From Cytobacillus depressus (GTDB lineage Bacteria > Bacillota > Bacilli > Bacillales > Cytobacillaceae), in NCBI RefSeq assembly GCF_008923245.1, contig NZ_WBOS01000003.1:248001-312000 (forward strand): a stretch of 64,000 bases of DNA, in the 5' to 3' direction. Positions within the stretch are counted from its first letter, which is position 1; every line of letters starts with the position of its first letter. The notes under the pieces are model-generated. The model ran no database searches, had not been told where the DNA came from, and saw only the letters and a list, made by a program, of their open reading frames with translations. Positions 1 to 8,936 of this stretch are shown here, piece after piece. A program made the position numbers and the translations under genes.

Positions 1-51
1 CCCAGAAGTTTTGTTGTTTTCTTGTGTTGCTTCCAATTTAGGTACTCCCAT
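1..51 (-). CDS. 5' end of a gene downstream of pxpA, possibly NRAMP-family transporter (partial)
   Basis: Seventeen codons run off the left edge of the window on the minus strand, starting with an ATG whose complement lies at 49-51. A good Shine-Dalgarno (GGAGGCG) sits four bases upstream and overlaps the end of pxpA, so the gene is translationally coupled to it. The visible peptide is hydrophilic and shows no domain. In Bacillus kip/pxp loci the gene after the LamB/YcsF gene is often an NRAMP-type metal transporter (YcsG). That assignment rests on neighbourhood only. Confidence 0.6.
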   Translation of the reverse strand, partial: MGVPKLEATQENNKTSG

Positions 52-52
52 A

Positions 53-823
53 TTACGCCTCCCAGTTGCAGATTGCTGATACTTTAATATTGTTTTTTGC
101 TAATCTTTCATTAATATACTTAGCAAAGTCTAGTGCGTGTTCACCGTCTCCGTGAATACAAATCGTATCTGCACGTAACGAAACTTCTGTATTTTGCTGG
201 GACACTACTTTTCCTTCTGCTACCATTTTCACTACTTGTGCAACCGATTGTTCTTGATCAGTAATCAATGCATCAGACTGTGAGCGAGAAGTCAAAGAGC
301 CGTCCGCTTGATACGTACGATCAGCAAATACTTCATGTGCTGTTTGAAGACCGAGCTTTTCTCCTGCTTTCGTCAATTCACTGCCGGAAAGTCCAAATAA
401 AATTAATGAAGGTGAGACATCATAAACGGCTTGCGCAATCGCTTCAGCAAGCTTCGGGTCTTTGGCAGCCATATTGTACAGGGCGCCGTGGGGTTTTACG
501 TGCTGCATTTTTTCATTAAATGTTGATAAAAATCCTTGCAATGCTCCGATTTGGTACACGACCATGTCATAGCCTTGCTGCGGGGTAATCGCCATTTCTC
601 TGCGCCCGAATCCGTTTAAATCTGGCAATCCGGGATGGGCGCCAATTTTGACCCCATTGGCAATGGCCATCTTCACGGTTTCTCTCATCACAGTTGGATC
701 CCCGCTATGAAAACCGCAAGCAATATTGGCTGATGTCACGTATTTCAATATTTCTTCCTGTTCGCCGAGCTTGTACCGGCCAAAGCTTTCTCCTAAATCA
801 CAATTTATATCGACTTGAAACAT
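53..823 (-). CDS. pxpA: 5-oxoprolinase subunit A (LamB/YcsF family)
   Basis: This 256-aa protein belongs to the LamB/YcsF family, now known as subunit A of the ATP-dependent prokaryotic 5-oxoprolinase PxpABC, which opens pyroglutamate to glutamate. Family motifs are visible: NCDLGESFG near residues 7-15, CGFHSGDP at about 36-43, a GAHPGLPD segment near 60-67 and [10 protein letters not shown] near 109-118. The length is normal. It is divergent from pxpBC instead of being in one transcript with them, so partner stoichiometry depends on two promoters. A cre-like site lies about 27 bp upstream of the start codon. Confidence 0.93.
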   Translation of the reverse strand: MFQVDINCDLGESFGRYKLGEQEEILKYVTSANIACGFHSGDPTVMRETVKMAIANGVKIGAHPGLPDLNGFGRREMAITPQQGYDMVVYQIGALQGFLSTFNEKMQHVKPHGALYNMAAKDPKLAEAIAQAVYDVSPSLILFGLSGSELTKAGEKLGLQTAHEVFADRTYQADGSLTSRSQSDALITDQEQSVAQVVKMVAEGKVVSQQNTEVSLRADTICIHGDGEHALDFAKYINERLAKNNIKVSAICNWEA

Positions 824-849
824 GTTCTCCCCTCCAATATTATATTCTT

Positions 850-863
850 AGTAAGCGTTTACA
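850..863. promoter_or_regulatory. cre-like CcpA site upstream of pxpA
   Basis: AGTAAGCGTTTACA matches the CcpA cre consensus TGNAARCGNWWWCA at all defined positions except the first base. It lies between the divergent pxpA and pxpBC genes, close to pxpA. Carbon catabolite control of 5-oxoproline use is a reasonable inference; no binding evidence is available here. Confidence 0.5.
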
Positions 864-1090
864 CTGTCGTTGTTTCGATAAACGGAACTTCAGTTTTGAA
901 ACGTAAACCAATTCTAGCATAATTATTTTTTCTTGAAAAGATATTTTACGAAATTGTATGAAGAGTGTAATATATTGTCGTTTTCTCTATATTCCCATTT
1001 ATTTTTCGGCTTAAACAAATTATAATGTGTATATTATCCGCTTAATAGAACAGGATTACCGAAATTCGAAACTTTGAGGAGCTGTTTACG

Positions 1091-1813
1091 ATGCCACATG
1101 TTAAAAAAAGTGTACAGATTAGACCTCTAGGGGATTCTGCGCTAGTGGTCCAATTAGGCGAAGGAATCTGTCCGGCCATTCATGAAAAAGTGAAAAGTCT
1201 ATCTAACGTGTTAGAAAAAAATCCGTTTACAGGGTTAATAGAATCCGTGCCGTCTTATAATAGTTTGACCGTTTACTACAACCCTGTTGCTATTTATATG
1301 GAAGGGAATCAAAGTCCTTTTAAAAAAGTGAGCGCTTTCATTTTAGAATTAATGGCGGAATTAGCAGTTGATGAACAATCAGAACCGCGGCTCGTCACGA
1401 TCCCAGTTGTATATGGGGGAGAGTTCGGCCCAGATCTGGAGAATGTAGCAGAATATAACGGACTTTCTGTTGAAGATGTTATTGAAATACATTCGGCAAA
1501 CGATTATTTAGTGTATATGATAGGCTTTGCGCCGGGGTTTCCTTTCATGGGGGGAATGGACGAAAGAATTGCCACTCCAAGAAAGGAGTCTCCACGCCTC
1601 GCTATTACGCCTGGATCTGTTGGGATTGCTGGGAAACAGACGGGCATATACCCACTGGAAACGCCAGGAGGCTGGCAAATTATCGGACGCACCCCGCTTG
1701 ATTTATTTTTACCCGAGGTTTCACCGCCAACATTGTTACAGTCTGGAGATCGAATCCGCTTTGAGCCGATTTCTCTTGAAGAGTATGAGACGTATAAGGA
1801 GATGAAACGATGA
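1091..1813 (+). CDS. pxpB: 5-oxoprolinase subunit B (KipI-type)
   Basis: A 240-aa carboxyltransferase subdomain-C/D protein, the PxpB/KipI family. The hallmark GFAPGFPFMGG segment and the following TPR..PR..I.PGSVGIAG.QTGIYP..TPGGW block are intact. With PxpA and PxpC it forms 5-oxoprolinase. In Bacillus subtilis the orthologue KipI also inhibits the sporulation kinase KinA, so a regulatory side role is possible. The ATG is preceded by TGAGGAG. The stop overlaps the pxpC start by four bases (ATGA), indicating translational coupling. Confidence 0.93.
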   Translation: MPHVKKSVQIRPLGDSALVVQLGEGICPAIHEKVKSLSNVLEKNPFTGLIESVPSYNSLTVYYNPVAIYMEGNQSPFKKVSAFILELMAELAVDEQSEPRLVTIPVVYGGEFGPDLENVAEYNGLSVEDVIEIHSANDYLVYMIGFAPGFPFMGGMDERIATPRKESPRLAITPGSVGIAGKQTGIYPLETPGGWQIIGRTPLDLFLPEVSPPTLLQSGDRIRFEPISLEEYETYKEMKR

Positions 1814-2796
1814 GTGTTCACGTGCTTCACCCTGGATTAATGACGACGATTCAAGATTTAGGGAGATTCGGATCACAGAAATTTGGAGTACTCGTAAGTG
1901 GGGCGATGGATCCTCTTTCCCTTCGGATTGCCAATTTACTCGTCGGCAATGATGAAGGGGAGGGGACGCTTGAAATTACCCTTCTCGGGACCACTCTCCG
2001 ATTTGACAGTGATCAGTTAATTGCCATAACAGGTGGTGATTTACAGCCAACGATTGATGGGGAAGAAGCCCCGATGTGGCGGCCAGTCCTTATGCGGAAA
2101 GGATCGATTTTAAAATTTAAATCCGCTATTAATGGGTGCCGGGCATATGTCGCTTTCGCGGGCGGAATTGAGGTGCCCGAAGTCATGGGAAGTAAGAGTA
2201 CATATCTTCGTGCGGCGATTGGCGGGTTTCACGGACGAGCGCTGCAAAAAGGGGATGTGTTTGAGTGTAGGAGCTTAAATTCCTTCAGTCAGGCAATCGT
2301 CCAGCGGTTGGAAAAAATGACTACACATTTTACATGGTCCGTTAACTATACGGAGTTTCTTACATTTGGTAAAAAACAAACGATTCGAGTATTGCAGGGG
2401 GCTGAATTTAAGCGATTCGATTCGGCTAGTCAACAGACATTTTTTTCAAAGCCCTATAAATTAACAACGCAAGCAGATCGGATGGGCTATCGATTGGAAG
2501 GGGAAGCGCTCAGCTTAGCGGAAAAGTTTGAGCTGCTGTCAGAAGGGGTTACGTATGGCACGATTCAAGTTCCTTCAAATGGGCAGCCCATCATTTTGAT
2601 GGTGGACCGGCAAACGACAGGCGGATATCCGAAGATCGGTCAAGTCATTTCCGTAGATTTACCTCGTTTGGCACAGCTGCAGCCGAACGCTAGCATCCAG
2701 TTCGAAGAGACTTCTCTTGAGCAAGCAGAGTCGGAATTGATAAGACAAGAGGAGATGCTTCGTAAATTGGCAGCGAGTATTCGTTTGAAAGTGTAA
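1810..2796 (+). CDS. pxpC: 5-oxoprolinase subunit C (KipA-type)
   Basis: A 328-aa carboxyltransferase A/B-type subunit. Recognisable blocks are HPGLMTTIQDLGR near the N-terminus, AFAGGIEVPEVMGS in the middle and VDRQTTGGYPKIG near residue 265. These are typical of KipA/PxpC, which works with PxpB in ATP-dependent pyroglutamate opening. The start codon overlaps the pxpB stop. It converges on kipR, with a shared terminator in between. Confidence 0.93.
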   Translation: MSVHVLHPGLMTTIQDLGRFGSQKFGVLVSGAMDPLSLRIANLLVGNDEGEGTLEITLLGTTLRFDSDQLIAITGGDLQPTIDGEEAPMWRPVLMRKGSILKFKSAINGCRAYVAFAGGIEVPEVMGSKSTYLRAAIGGFHGRALQKGDVFECRSLNSFSQAIVQRLEKMTTHFTWSVNYTEFLTFGKKQTIRVLQGAEFKRFDSASQQTFFSKPYKLTTQADRMGYRLEGEALSLAEKFELLSEGVTYGTIQVPSNGQPIILMVDRQTTGGYPKIGQVISVDLPRLAQLQPNASIQFEETSLEQAESELIRQEEMLRKLAASIRLKV

Positions 2797-2802
2797 TAAA
2801 AG

Positions 2803-2836
2803 AACGGGAAGGTCTCTTTGAAGAGAACTCCCCGTT
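2803..2836. terminator. Bidirectional terminator between pxpC and kipR
   Basis: Imperfect inverted repeat with arms 2803-2816 and 2823-2836 around a six-base loop. It has T-rich sequence on the plus side and A-rich sequence on the other, between convergent genes. Confidence 0.75.
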
Positions 2837-3592
2837 TTATTTTGTATAGCCTAATCTCATGGAAATTTCCTCAGCCACTTTTTTTGCCTTTTCCGCAAAG
2901 ATTCCAATATTTTCGCCCTGATAATTTGCTTCAATCCCCGCGATACTAATGCCTGCAACGACTTCACTCTTATGATTAAAAATAGGGATTGCAACGGCAG
3001 AAGTATGGTTTTCTAGTTCGGAGTGGCTAATGGTGAATCCGTCTATTCGCGCCTGTTTAATAGATTCATAAAGTTTTTCTTTATTCGTTATTGTACCGAG
3101 CGCAAACGACTTGAGTTCCGTTGACTCAAGATAATCTTGTATTTCTGCATCAGGCAAAAATGACAAAATCGCTCGTGAACAGGCCCCGGCATAAAGCGGA
3201 CTTTTCCTTCCAATAGCTGTATACAAACGAACCTTTTGTTTCGTATCAATTTTCTCAATATAGATGGCCTCATTGCCATCTCGAACAATTAAGTTAATTG
3301 CTTCTTTTACATCATTGTGTAAATCATTCATCAACGGATACGCAATCTGACGTATATCCAGCCGAGATGAAACAAGATGGCCAAATTTAAGAAACAAAAG
3401 TCCCAATCGGTACTTCAAATCTCTCCCTTTTTCCAAAAACTCCATTTCCTCTAACGACTGGAGCATTCGATAAACCGAAGTCTTCGGAATCCCTGACAAA
3501 TCAATAATCTCCTGAAATGATAATTCGGGATGCTCAATAAATAGATTCAATATATCCATCGAACGCACAACTGTTTTGTTCTTGTTATTCAT
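2837..3592 (-). CDS. kipR: IclR-family transcriptional regulator (KipR-like)
   Basis: A 251-aa IclR-type repressor. An N-terminal winged helix-turn-helix (roughly residues 5-65, including the GIPKTSVYRML recognition region) is followed by the effector domain (about 75-245) with the GRKSPLYAGACSRAILSF and SHSELE segments. In Bacillus the kip locus ends with the IclR gene kipR, and length and wording here fit that protein. Here it is convergent with pxpC instead of downstream in the same operon. AAAGGAGG supports the ATG. Likely targets are pxpA and pxpBC; no operator was identified. Confidence 0.85.
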   Translation of the reverse strand: MNNKNKTVVRSMDILNLFIEHPELSFQEIIDLSGIPKTSVYRMLQSLEEMEFLEKGRDLKYRLGLLFLKFGHLVSSRLDIRQIAYPLMNDLHNDVKEAINLIVRDGNEAIYIEKIDTKQKVRLYTAIGRKSPLYAGACSRAILSFLPDAEIQDYLESTELKSFALGTITNKEKLYESIKQARIDGFTISHSELENHTSAVAIPIFNHKSEVVAGISIAGIEANYQGENIGIFAEKAKKVAEEISMRLGYTK

Positions 3593-3709
3593 ATTATTGT
3601 AGCCTCCTTTGTGTTACCACTTCACAATCCTATTGCTAAGTTCTTAACTCTATCATAATTTACTTTGAGCGTTTTGTATATTGTGGAAGTGGAGGAGGTG
3701 GATTTCTAA

Positions 3710-3729
3710 TTGGCTGACAACCTGCCAAC
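3710..3729. repeat. TTGGCTGACAA family repeat, copy 1
   Basis: TTGGCTGACAACCTGCCAA is a short imperfect palindrome related to the elements at 17740-17792 and 36817-36835. Confidence 0.5.
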
Positions 3730-4114
3730 CCAGCTGTTAAACCTATCAAACTCACTATCAAATCATAAAAAAACTTAAACCTTTTTTCATTTGTTATCTT
3801 TCAAGAGTATTTTAATAATTTCACTCATTTGAATGAAAAATTATCGACAAAGGGAACGGTTTCGTAAAGACGTGATTTTACTTCTTGGACGTGACACAGC
3901 TCCAAACGGATTGATTATTGAAGTTCTCAATAATTATGGAAAATGAATAATGCTTCAAAAGTGAGAGTGGAGACATTTCCTTTATATGAAGCAAAATTTC
4001 TAGTGTCCATTTCCCCCCTCACTGATTAGCTTTGGGATATTGATAATCGCCGTTCTGTAGTTTAGAGATAAAGATAAGAATTCTTGAACAAGCTGAAATA
4101 AGGCGTGTTTTTTT

Positions 4115-4156
4115 GAAGAATAGAAGCAAAGGGAGGGTCCTCATGCTTCATTCTTC
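4115..4156. repeat. Hairpin repeat of the GAAGCA/GGGACGGT family
   Basis: Arms GAAGAATAGAAGCA (4115-4128) and TGCTTCATTCTTC (4144-4156) enclose an AAGGGAGGGTCC core. It is a divergent member of the dispersed hairpin family found at about a dozen places in the window. Confidence 0.5.
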
Positions 4157-4356
4157 GCTTGTAGCGTCTTTATGCTTTGGTTGGGATATAAGTAGTATCA
4201 AAGAAAGTACAAAGGTGCGATGTGAAAATTTCGAATCTTCCGTATTATTGTAGTTGCAGAATTAAGACAAATTAAAGAGGAGATGGTGTCTATTTAACAA
4301 TTAGTCAAACAGTTTAGATCCAACCCAATCAAATAATTTTTCATAAGGAGTGACAA

Positions 4357-6765
4357 ATGATGAAAAAGAGTTTAGTGCTGGTGATTGCCTGTTTGCTATT
4401 GCTTACAACGCCCTTAGTCTACACGGGCAATGCCGCTGGAAAACCGGAGCCTTCACAGGAGATTAAGGTATCTGGTCTTGAAAAATCAGCTGAAATACTG
4501 ATTGACCGCTGGGGAATCCCGCATATTTATGCATCTTCAAAAGACGATGCATTTTTCGTGCAAGGGTTTAATGCCGCTCGTGACCGCTTGTGGCAGATAG
4601 ATTTATGGCGAAAGCGTGGACTGGGACAGCTGTCGGAAGTGCTTGGTCCATCCTATGAGGAACAAGATCGAGCGACAAGGCTATTTTTATATCGCGGGGA
4701 TATGGAAAAGGAATGGAAAGCATATGGGCCAGATACAGAAAGGGTTGTTGCTTCGTTTGTGAATGGAATTAATGCCTATGTTGAAATGACAGAAGAAAAT
4801 CCAGATATTCTTCCAGAAGAATTTAAGCTACTGGGATACAAGCCTACCAAATGGGAGCCTGAGGATATTGTTCGAATTCGCAGCCATGGCTTAACCCGAA
4901 ACATAAAAAGTGAAGTTGCACGTGCTATTACATTGCGCCAATTTGGGGAAGAAGCCGAAAGCATCCGCCAGAGGCTTGAACCAGATTGGAAAATAAACAT
5001 ACCGAAAGGACTCGATTTATTCGATATTCCTGAGGATGTACTCGATACTTACAATCTAGCGACGAAAGAGGTCTATTTTGATAAAGCTGAATTAACGGTA
5101 AAGTCTGAATCCTTGAATGAGCAAATTGAATTTGAATCGGGACTAGGAAGTAACAATTGGGTAATCGCTCCTGAAAAGTCGAAAACGGGACGGCCCATTT
5201 TGGCTAATGATCCGCACCGGACTTTAGCGGTGCCTTCGCTCCGTTATATTGCCCATTTGTCTGCACCTGGATTAAATGTGATTGGGGGCGGTGAGCCTGT
5301 TTTACCGGGAATTTCGATTGGACATAATGGAACAGCCGCTTTTGGCCTAACTATATTTGCAATCGACCAAGAAGATCTTTATGTTTATGAAACCAATCCC
5401 GAGAATCCTTCCCAATACTTATACAAAGGACAATGGGAGTCTATGAAGACTATATCAGAGAAAATTGCAGTAAAAGGTAAACATGACCAGTTAACGGAAC
5501 TGCAGTTCACTCGTCATGGACCAATTATTTATAAAGATGAGGAAAAAAATCGTGCATTTGCTGTAAGAGCAGCATGGCTGGAGCCGGGAATGGCCCCTTA
5601 CTTAGGAAGTTTGTCATACATGGGAGCCGAGAACTGGGAAGATTTCAGCAAGGCGATGAATAACTGGGGATCTCCTTCTGAAAATCAGGTTTATGCCGAT
5701 ACGAACGGAAACATAGGATGGAAACCAGGAGGGTTGACACCAGTCCGTGATAATTGGGATGGACTACTGCCTGTGCCGGGCGATGGAAGCTATGAATGGG
5801 ATGGTTTTTTAAATCAAGAAAACCTGCCATTCGAATTTAATCCTGAACGAGGTTGGGTGGCATCTGCAAACGAAATGAACTTACCGGAAGATTATGCTTA
5901 TGAAAAATACAAGCTGGGGTTTGAATGGAGTTTTCCATTCCGCTCACAGCGAATTGCTGAAGTTTTAAGCAGCAAGAAAAAAGTTGGGATAGATGATTCG
6001 CTTCGCCTGCAAACTGACTATTTATCCATTCCGGGCCGCCGTGTTACAAGCCTAGTGAGTAATCTTGAATCGAATGATAAAAAGTTAAAAGAGGCCTTGA
6101 AAATGCTGAGAAAATGGGATGGGAATTTAGACGTGGATTCTTCTGCGGGTGCCTTGTTCGAAGTATGGTATCAGCACCATTTGCGTCAAGCTGTTGTCGG
6201 TCAAATATTATCTAAAGAGGCAGCAAAAAAGGTTGGCTCCGGGGACCCTGTTGTCCTGCTGAATCTTTTGGAAAATCCCGATCAGCGTTTTGGAAATGAA
6301 CCGAAAAAAACGCGAGATGAAATCCTGTTAAACAGCCTAAAGGATGCTATCAAGCATGTGGAAGAGCTTCTTGGTCCGAATATGAATCGCTGGAAATGGG
6401 GAGATTTGCACCATGTTTATTTGGAGCATCAGCTATCCAATTTAGTCGATGACAAGCTAAGGAAAAAACTTAATGTTGGTCCAGTTCCTCGCGGTGGGAG
6501 CGGAGACACTGTCGGAGCTGCGACGTATAATACAACTAACTTCCGGCAAACGAGCGGAGCTACCTACAGAATGGTCTTAGATGTAGGTAATTGGGATAAT
6601 TCAATTGCTGTGAACAGTCCAGGACAGTCTGGCGATCCGAGAAGCGAACATTATGCCGATCTATTCAACAAATGGGCTAACGATGAAGCCATTCCGTTAT
6701 TATACAGCCGTAAAAAAATTGAAGGTGCAACGAAAGAGCGTATTATTTTGCTGCCGGGCAAATAA
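4357..6765 (+). CDS. Secreted penicillin acylase family protein (Ntn hydrolase)
   Basis: An 802-aa precursor of the penicillin amidase (S45) family, which hydrolyses amides such as beta-lactam side chains, acyl-homoserine lactones or N-acyl amino acids. It has a signal peptide (residues 1-26), an alpha-chain region, then LGSNNWV with the predicted self-cleaving nucleophile at about Ser265, and a long beta-chain ending near residue 802. The HGP motif and the paired Asn-rich blocks of the beta-chain are present. AAGGAGTGA precedes the ATG. It stands alone with its own terminator. Substrate cannot be read from sequence; the many acyl-amino-acid genes around it suggest an N-acyl compound. Confidence 0.88.
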   Translation: MMKKSLVLVIACLLLLTTPLVYTGNAAGKPEPSQEIKVSGLEKSAEILIDRWGIPHIYASSKDDAFFVQGFNAARDRLWQIDLWRKRGLGQLSEVLGPSYEEQDRATRLFLYRGDMEKEWKAYGPDTERVVASFVNGINAYVEMTEENPDILPEEFKLLGYKPTKWEPEDIVRIRSHGLTRNIKSEVARAITLRQFGEEAESIRQRLEPDWKINIPKGLDLFDIPEDVLDTYNLATKEVYFDKAELTVKSESLNEQIEFESGLGSNNWVIAPEKSKTGRPILANDPHRTLAVPSLRYIAHLSAPGLNVIGGGEPVLPGISIGHNGTAAFGLTIFAIDQEDLYVYETNPENPSQYLYKGQWESMKTISEKIAVKGKHDQLTELQFTRHGPIIYKDEEKNRAFAVRAAWLEPGMAPYLGSLSYMGAENWEDFSKAMNNWGSPSENQVYADTNGNIGWKPGGLTPVRDNWDGLLPVPGDGSYEWDGFLNQENLPFEFNPERGWVASANEMNLPEDYAYEKYKLGFEWSFPFRSQRIAEVLSSKKKVGIDDSLRLQTDYLSIPGRRVTSLVSNLESNDKKLKEALKMLRKWDGNLDVDSSAGALFEVWYQHHLRQAVVGQILSKEAAKKVGSGDPVVLLNLLENPDQRFGNEPKKTRDEILLNSLKDAIKHVEELLGPNMNRWKWGDLHHVYLEHQLSNLVDDKLRKKLNVGPVPRGGSGDTVGAATYNTTNFRQTSGATYRMVLDVGNWDNSIAVNSPGQSGDPRSEHYADLFNKWANDEAIPLLYSRKKIEGATKERIILLPGK

Positions 6766-6825
6766 GGTGAAAAGATGGATTTATAAAGCTGCAAGCGTAA
6801 AAGATTTTAATAATAAGATTGATTG

Positions 6826-6858
6826 AACGGAGAGTAGCGAAACTGCTCTTCGTTTTTT
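6826..6858 (+). terminator. Rho-independent terminator after the acylase gene
   Basis: AACGGAGAGTAG pairs (with wobble) with CTGCTCTTCGTT around a short loop and is followed by TTTT. Confidence 0.8.
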
Positions 6859-6956
6859 GTTCTTAATAATTATCTGATTACCCAAGGATGGTTAAATGCT
6901 GTCATCAATCTAACGAGAACGAATAAAATGTTTATCCGAAAAAAGAAATGAAATAG

Positions 6957-7009
6957 AAGCGCATGGACGGTCCCTCTACTTCTAAAGTAGAAGAACCGTC
7001 CATGTGCTT
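6957..7009. repeat. GGACGGT hairpin repeat at the 3' end of the hom pseudogene
   Basis: A long near-perfect inverted repeat with GCATGGACGGT on one arm and ACCGTCCATGTGC on the other. It abuts the stop codon of the decayed hom copy and may also act as its terminator. The intact hom copy at 51396 carries the same type of element in the same position. Confidence 0.7.
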
Positions 7010-7012
7010 TTC

Positions 7013-8219
7013 TTAAATTAAAACCACTCCCCTAAACGCCACATCCCCAAGAATTTGATAGACATGAACATTTGGCAAGAGGATCGCAAATATGGTCTCT
7101 TCTGGTGCTCGAACAATTAACACATTCGGATCAATTCTTTCAATCACTTCAATAGGGGAAGGGAGAATCGAGACATTCACATCACCGCTAATTGCCCAAA
7201 AGGAAAGAGTAGGAGCATCATTTTCTTCTGGCTTTTGTTCGGAATATCCACGAGCTAAATTATTTTTATTAATATTTGCCAAGTCCTCTATTATCGCGGT
7301 TGCTGTCAGAAGCATGCCTGCACCTGGACCTTGAAGGCTAATATTTCCAACAATATCCCCGTTAATGGAAACAGCATTTTGGACACCTTCTACATGGTAG
7401 AAAAGATGCTGTTCATTCACAAGCACAGGCTTTACGGTGCATTGAATTCCACAAATATTTCGTTCAATCAAAGCGACGTGCTTAAATCGAAACCCTAATG
7501 ATGAAAAGATTTCGACTTGTTCGGGGGTGATTCCACGAATGCCCTCTCTAATCGGCTCATCCCAGTTCGGGGCCTCCCAAAATGCAAGCTCGCTTAAGAT
7601 CACTGCCTTGTAGAAGGCATCATAGCCGTCTACATCATTCGTCGGATCGGCTTCGGCATAGCCTTTTTCCTGAGCGAGCTTCAATGCTGATGCAAATGGC
7701 AAGTTTTCTTCTCTCATTTTTGTCAAAATAAAATTTGAGGTTCCGTTAAGAATGCCTTGGAATTTGTCTACATTGTTTACATTTAACAATTGTTTTAGTG
7801 TTTGGATCACGGGAATTCCGCCAGCAACCGTTGCCTCAAAGCCAAGCGAAACACCATTTTCACTTGCCAACTGTTTTAATTTCCCCCCATGATGGGCAAA
7901 CATTTCCTTGTTAGCCGTTATAACATGACAGCCGAGTTTAATCGCCTGCTACAAATAGGTAAAGCATGGGTCTTTTCCAACGATGGCATCAATCACAACA
8001 TCCAATTGGTCAAGAGTAATTATTTTTTCGAAGTCATTTGTTAAAAGAATATCTTCATCCGGCTTGGTGTGCTTATTTATATTTCTCACAAGAATTCCAA
8101 CGATTTTTATCTTCTTTTCCAAGAAGAGCCTGAAGCTTCTTCTGATGTGATTGAATGGTCTTATATACACCCTTCCCAACGGTTCCGTATCCCAATAATG
8201 CAATGTGAATGGCTGACAT
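7013..8219 (-). pseudogene. Decayed homoserine dehydrogenase (frameshift and nonsense)
   Basis: Full-length relic closely matching the intact hom at 51396-52601, from MSAIHIALLGYGTVGKG to the last codons. Two disabling changes are visible. One extra base at about 8101-8115 shifts the frame after LLGKE. A TAG at 7949-7951 replaces a glutamine codon (CAG in the intact copy). The remaining C-terminal frame (7013-7903) is open and still resembles the enzyme. It has an AFWEAP change where the intact copy has AFGEAP. Upstream, only the terminator half of the SAM riboswitch remains. Confidence 0.92.
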
Positions 8220-8291
8220 GTATTTACTCCTCCACTTATTTTTGTTGGTCAATTTGCTTTGAACAAGGATATGGTCAAAGGTGAAAAAATA

Positions 8292-8363
8292 AAAAACCCC
8301 TTCTGCATACAAAGACAGAAGGGGAGCAAGAATAACATAACATTATCCGTTCCAGCTTCTCAT
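8292..8363 (-). other. Remnant of a SAM riboswitch (terminator and last P1 strand only)
   Basis: The terminator hairpin (8292-8325) and the following spacer are nearly identical to the region upstream of the intact hom. Homology stops at about 8363, just past the GATGAGAAG strand that closes the aptamer. The rest of the aptamer is missing, so this relic could not sense SAM. Confidence 0.8.
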
Positions 8364-8936
8364 TTACCATTGTCAAAATATCACTTTCCGCTTACAAAAT
8401 ATCCCTTTCAACCCGAATAACGATTTGTTCGGCTGTCTTTTGTGCTTAAGTAATAACAGCTGGTTTCATCAATAGTAAGGATTTTTCTATTTTCCATTAT
8501 CCTAAATTAATACAATGATTCATGAAATATCCCATATTAGTGTCATATATTGGAGATTTTGGTGGAGGTTAAGAGGCTTCCTCCGTACCCCATAGACCTT
8601 CCTTAAATCAATCATTGTCCGCCAGGGCAGAAACATAATCAATTTGTCCACGGATGGTGTCCTACACCGCTTTGTTTACAAAAATAGTATTCTAGTATAA
8701 TCTTGCTCTATATATATTTATTTAAAAATTAGGAAATTAAGCAATACTAATTAAACATTCCATAGCAAAAAACTTTGCTTTTTGCGAAAGTCATAAAATT
8801 TTTTTTAGTCACCATAAAATATTTTTAATTTCTCATTAGATCCACATTCCCTTATTATGAATTCACAGAGTATTCTCGTTAATTGTTAATTATGAATTTG
8901 GAAACCGGTTACATTTAGCGGAAAGGGAGTGCAGAA
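8364..8936. other. 573-bp intergenic region, AT-rich, no gene seen
   Basis: It contains a reverse-oriented GGTGTC/GTGGACA repeat (8643-8669). A short palindrome, GAAACCGGTTAC, lies at 8901-8912 just upstream of the amidohydrolase start and could be an operator. No convincing reading frame with a ribosome binding site was found. Confidence 0.5.
8643..8669 (-). repeat. GGTGTC(AGA)CACC/GTGGACA repeat, reverse copy
   Basis: On the minus strand it reads GGTGTAGGACACC followed by ATCCGTGGACAAAT, the core of the family found at 26475, 48099, 49913, 55238 and 62953. Confidence 0.6.

Larger units (their letters stand above)
3593..4356. other. 764-bp intergenic region without a supported gene
   Basis: It holds one TTGGCTGACAA-type repeat (3710-3729) and one hairpin repeat (4115-4156). 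A 37-codon reading frame near 3833-3946 lacks a ribosome binding site. The last bases carry the AAGGAGTGA ribosome binding site for the acylase gene. Nothing else could be assigned. Confidence 0.6.

Noticed and set aside
3833..3946. 37-codon frame in the gap before the acylase gene
   Set aside because: No Shine-Dalgarno and no recognisable motif; likely chance.
4357..6765. Penicillin G acylase or quorum-quenching acylase as a specific name
   Set aside because: The nucleophile and fold are clear but substrate-pocket residues cannot be assigned by reading alone.
8901..8912. cre site at GAAACCGGTTAC upstream of the M20 amidohydrolase
   Set aside because: The centre is CCGG with one extra base relative to cre; a different palindromic operator is more likely.
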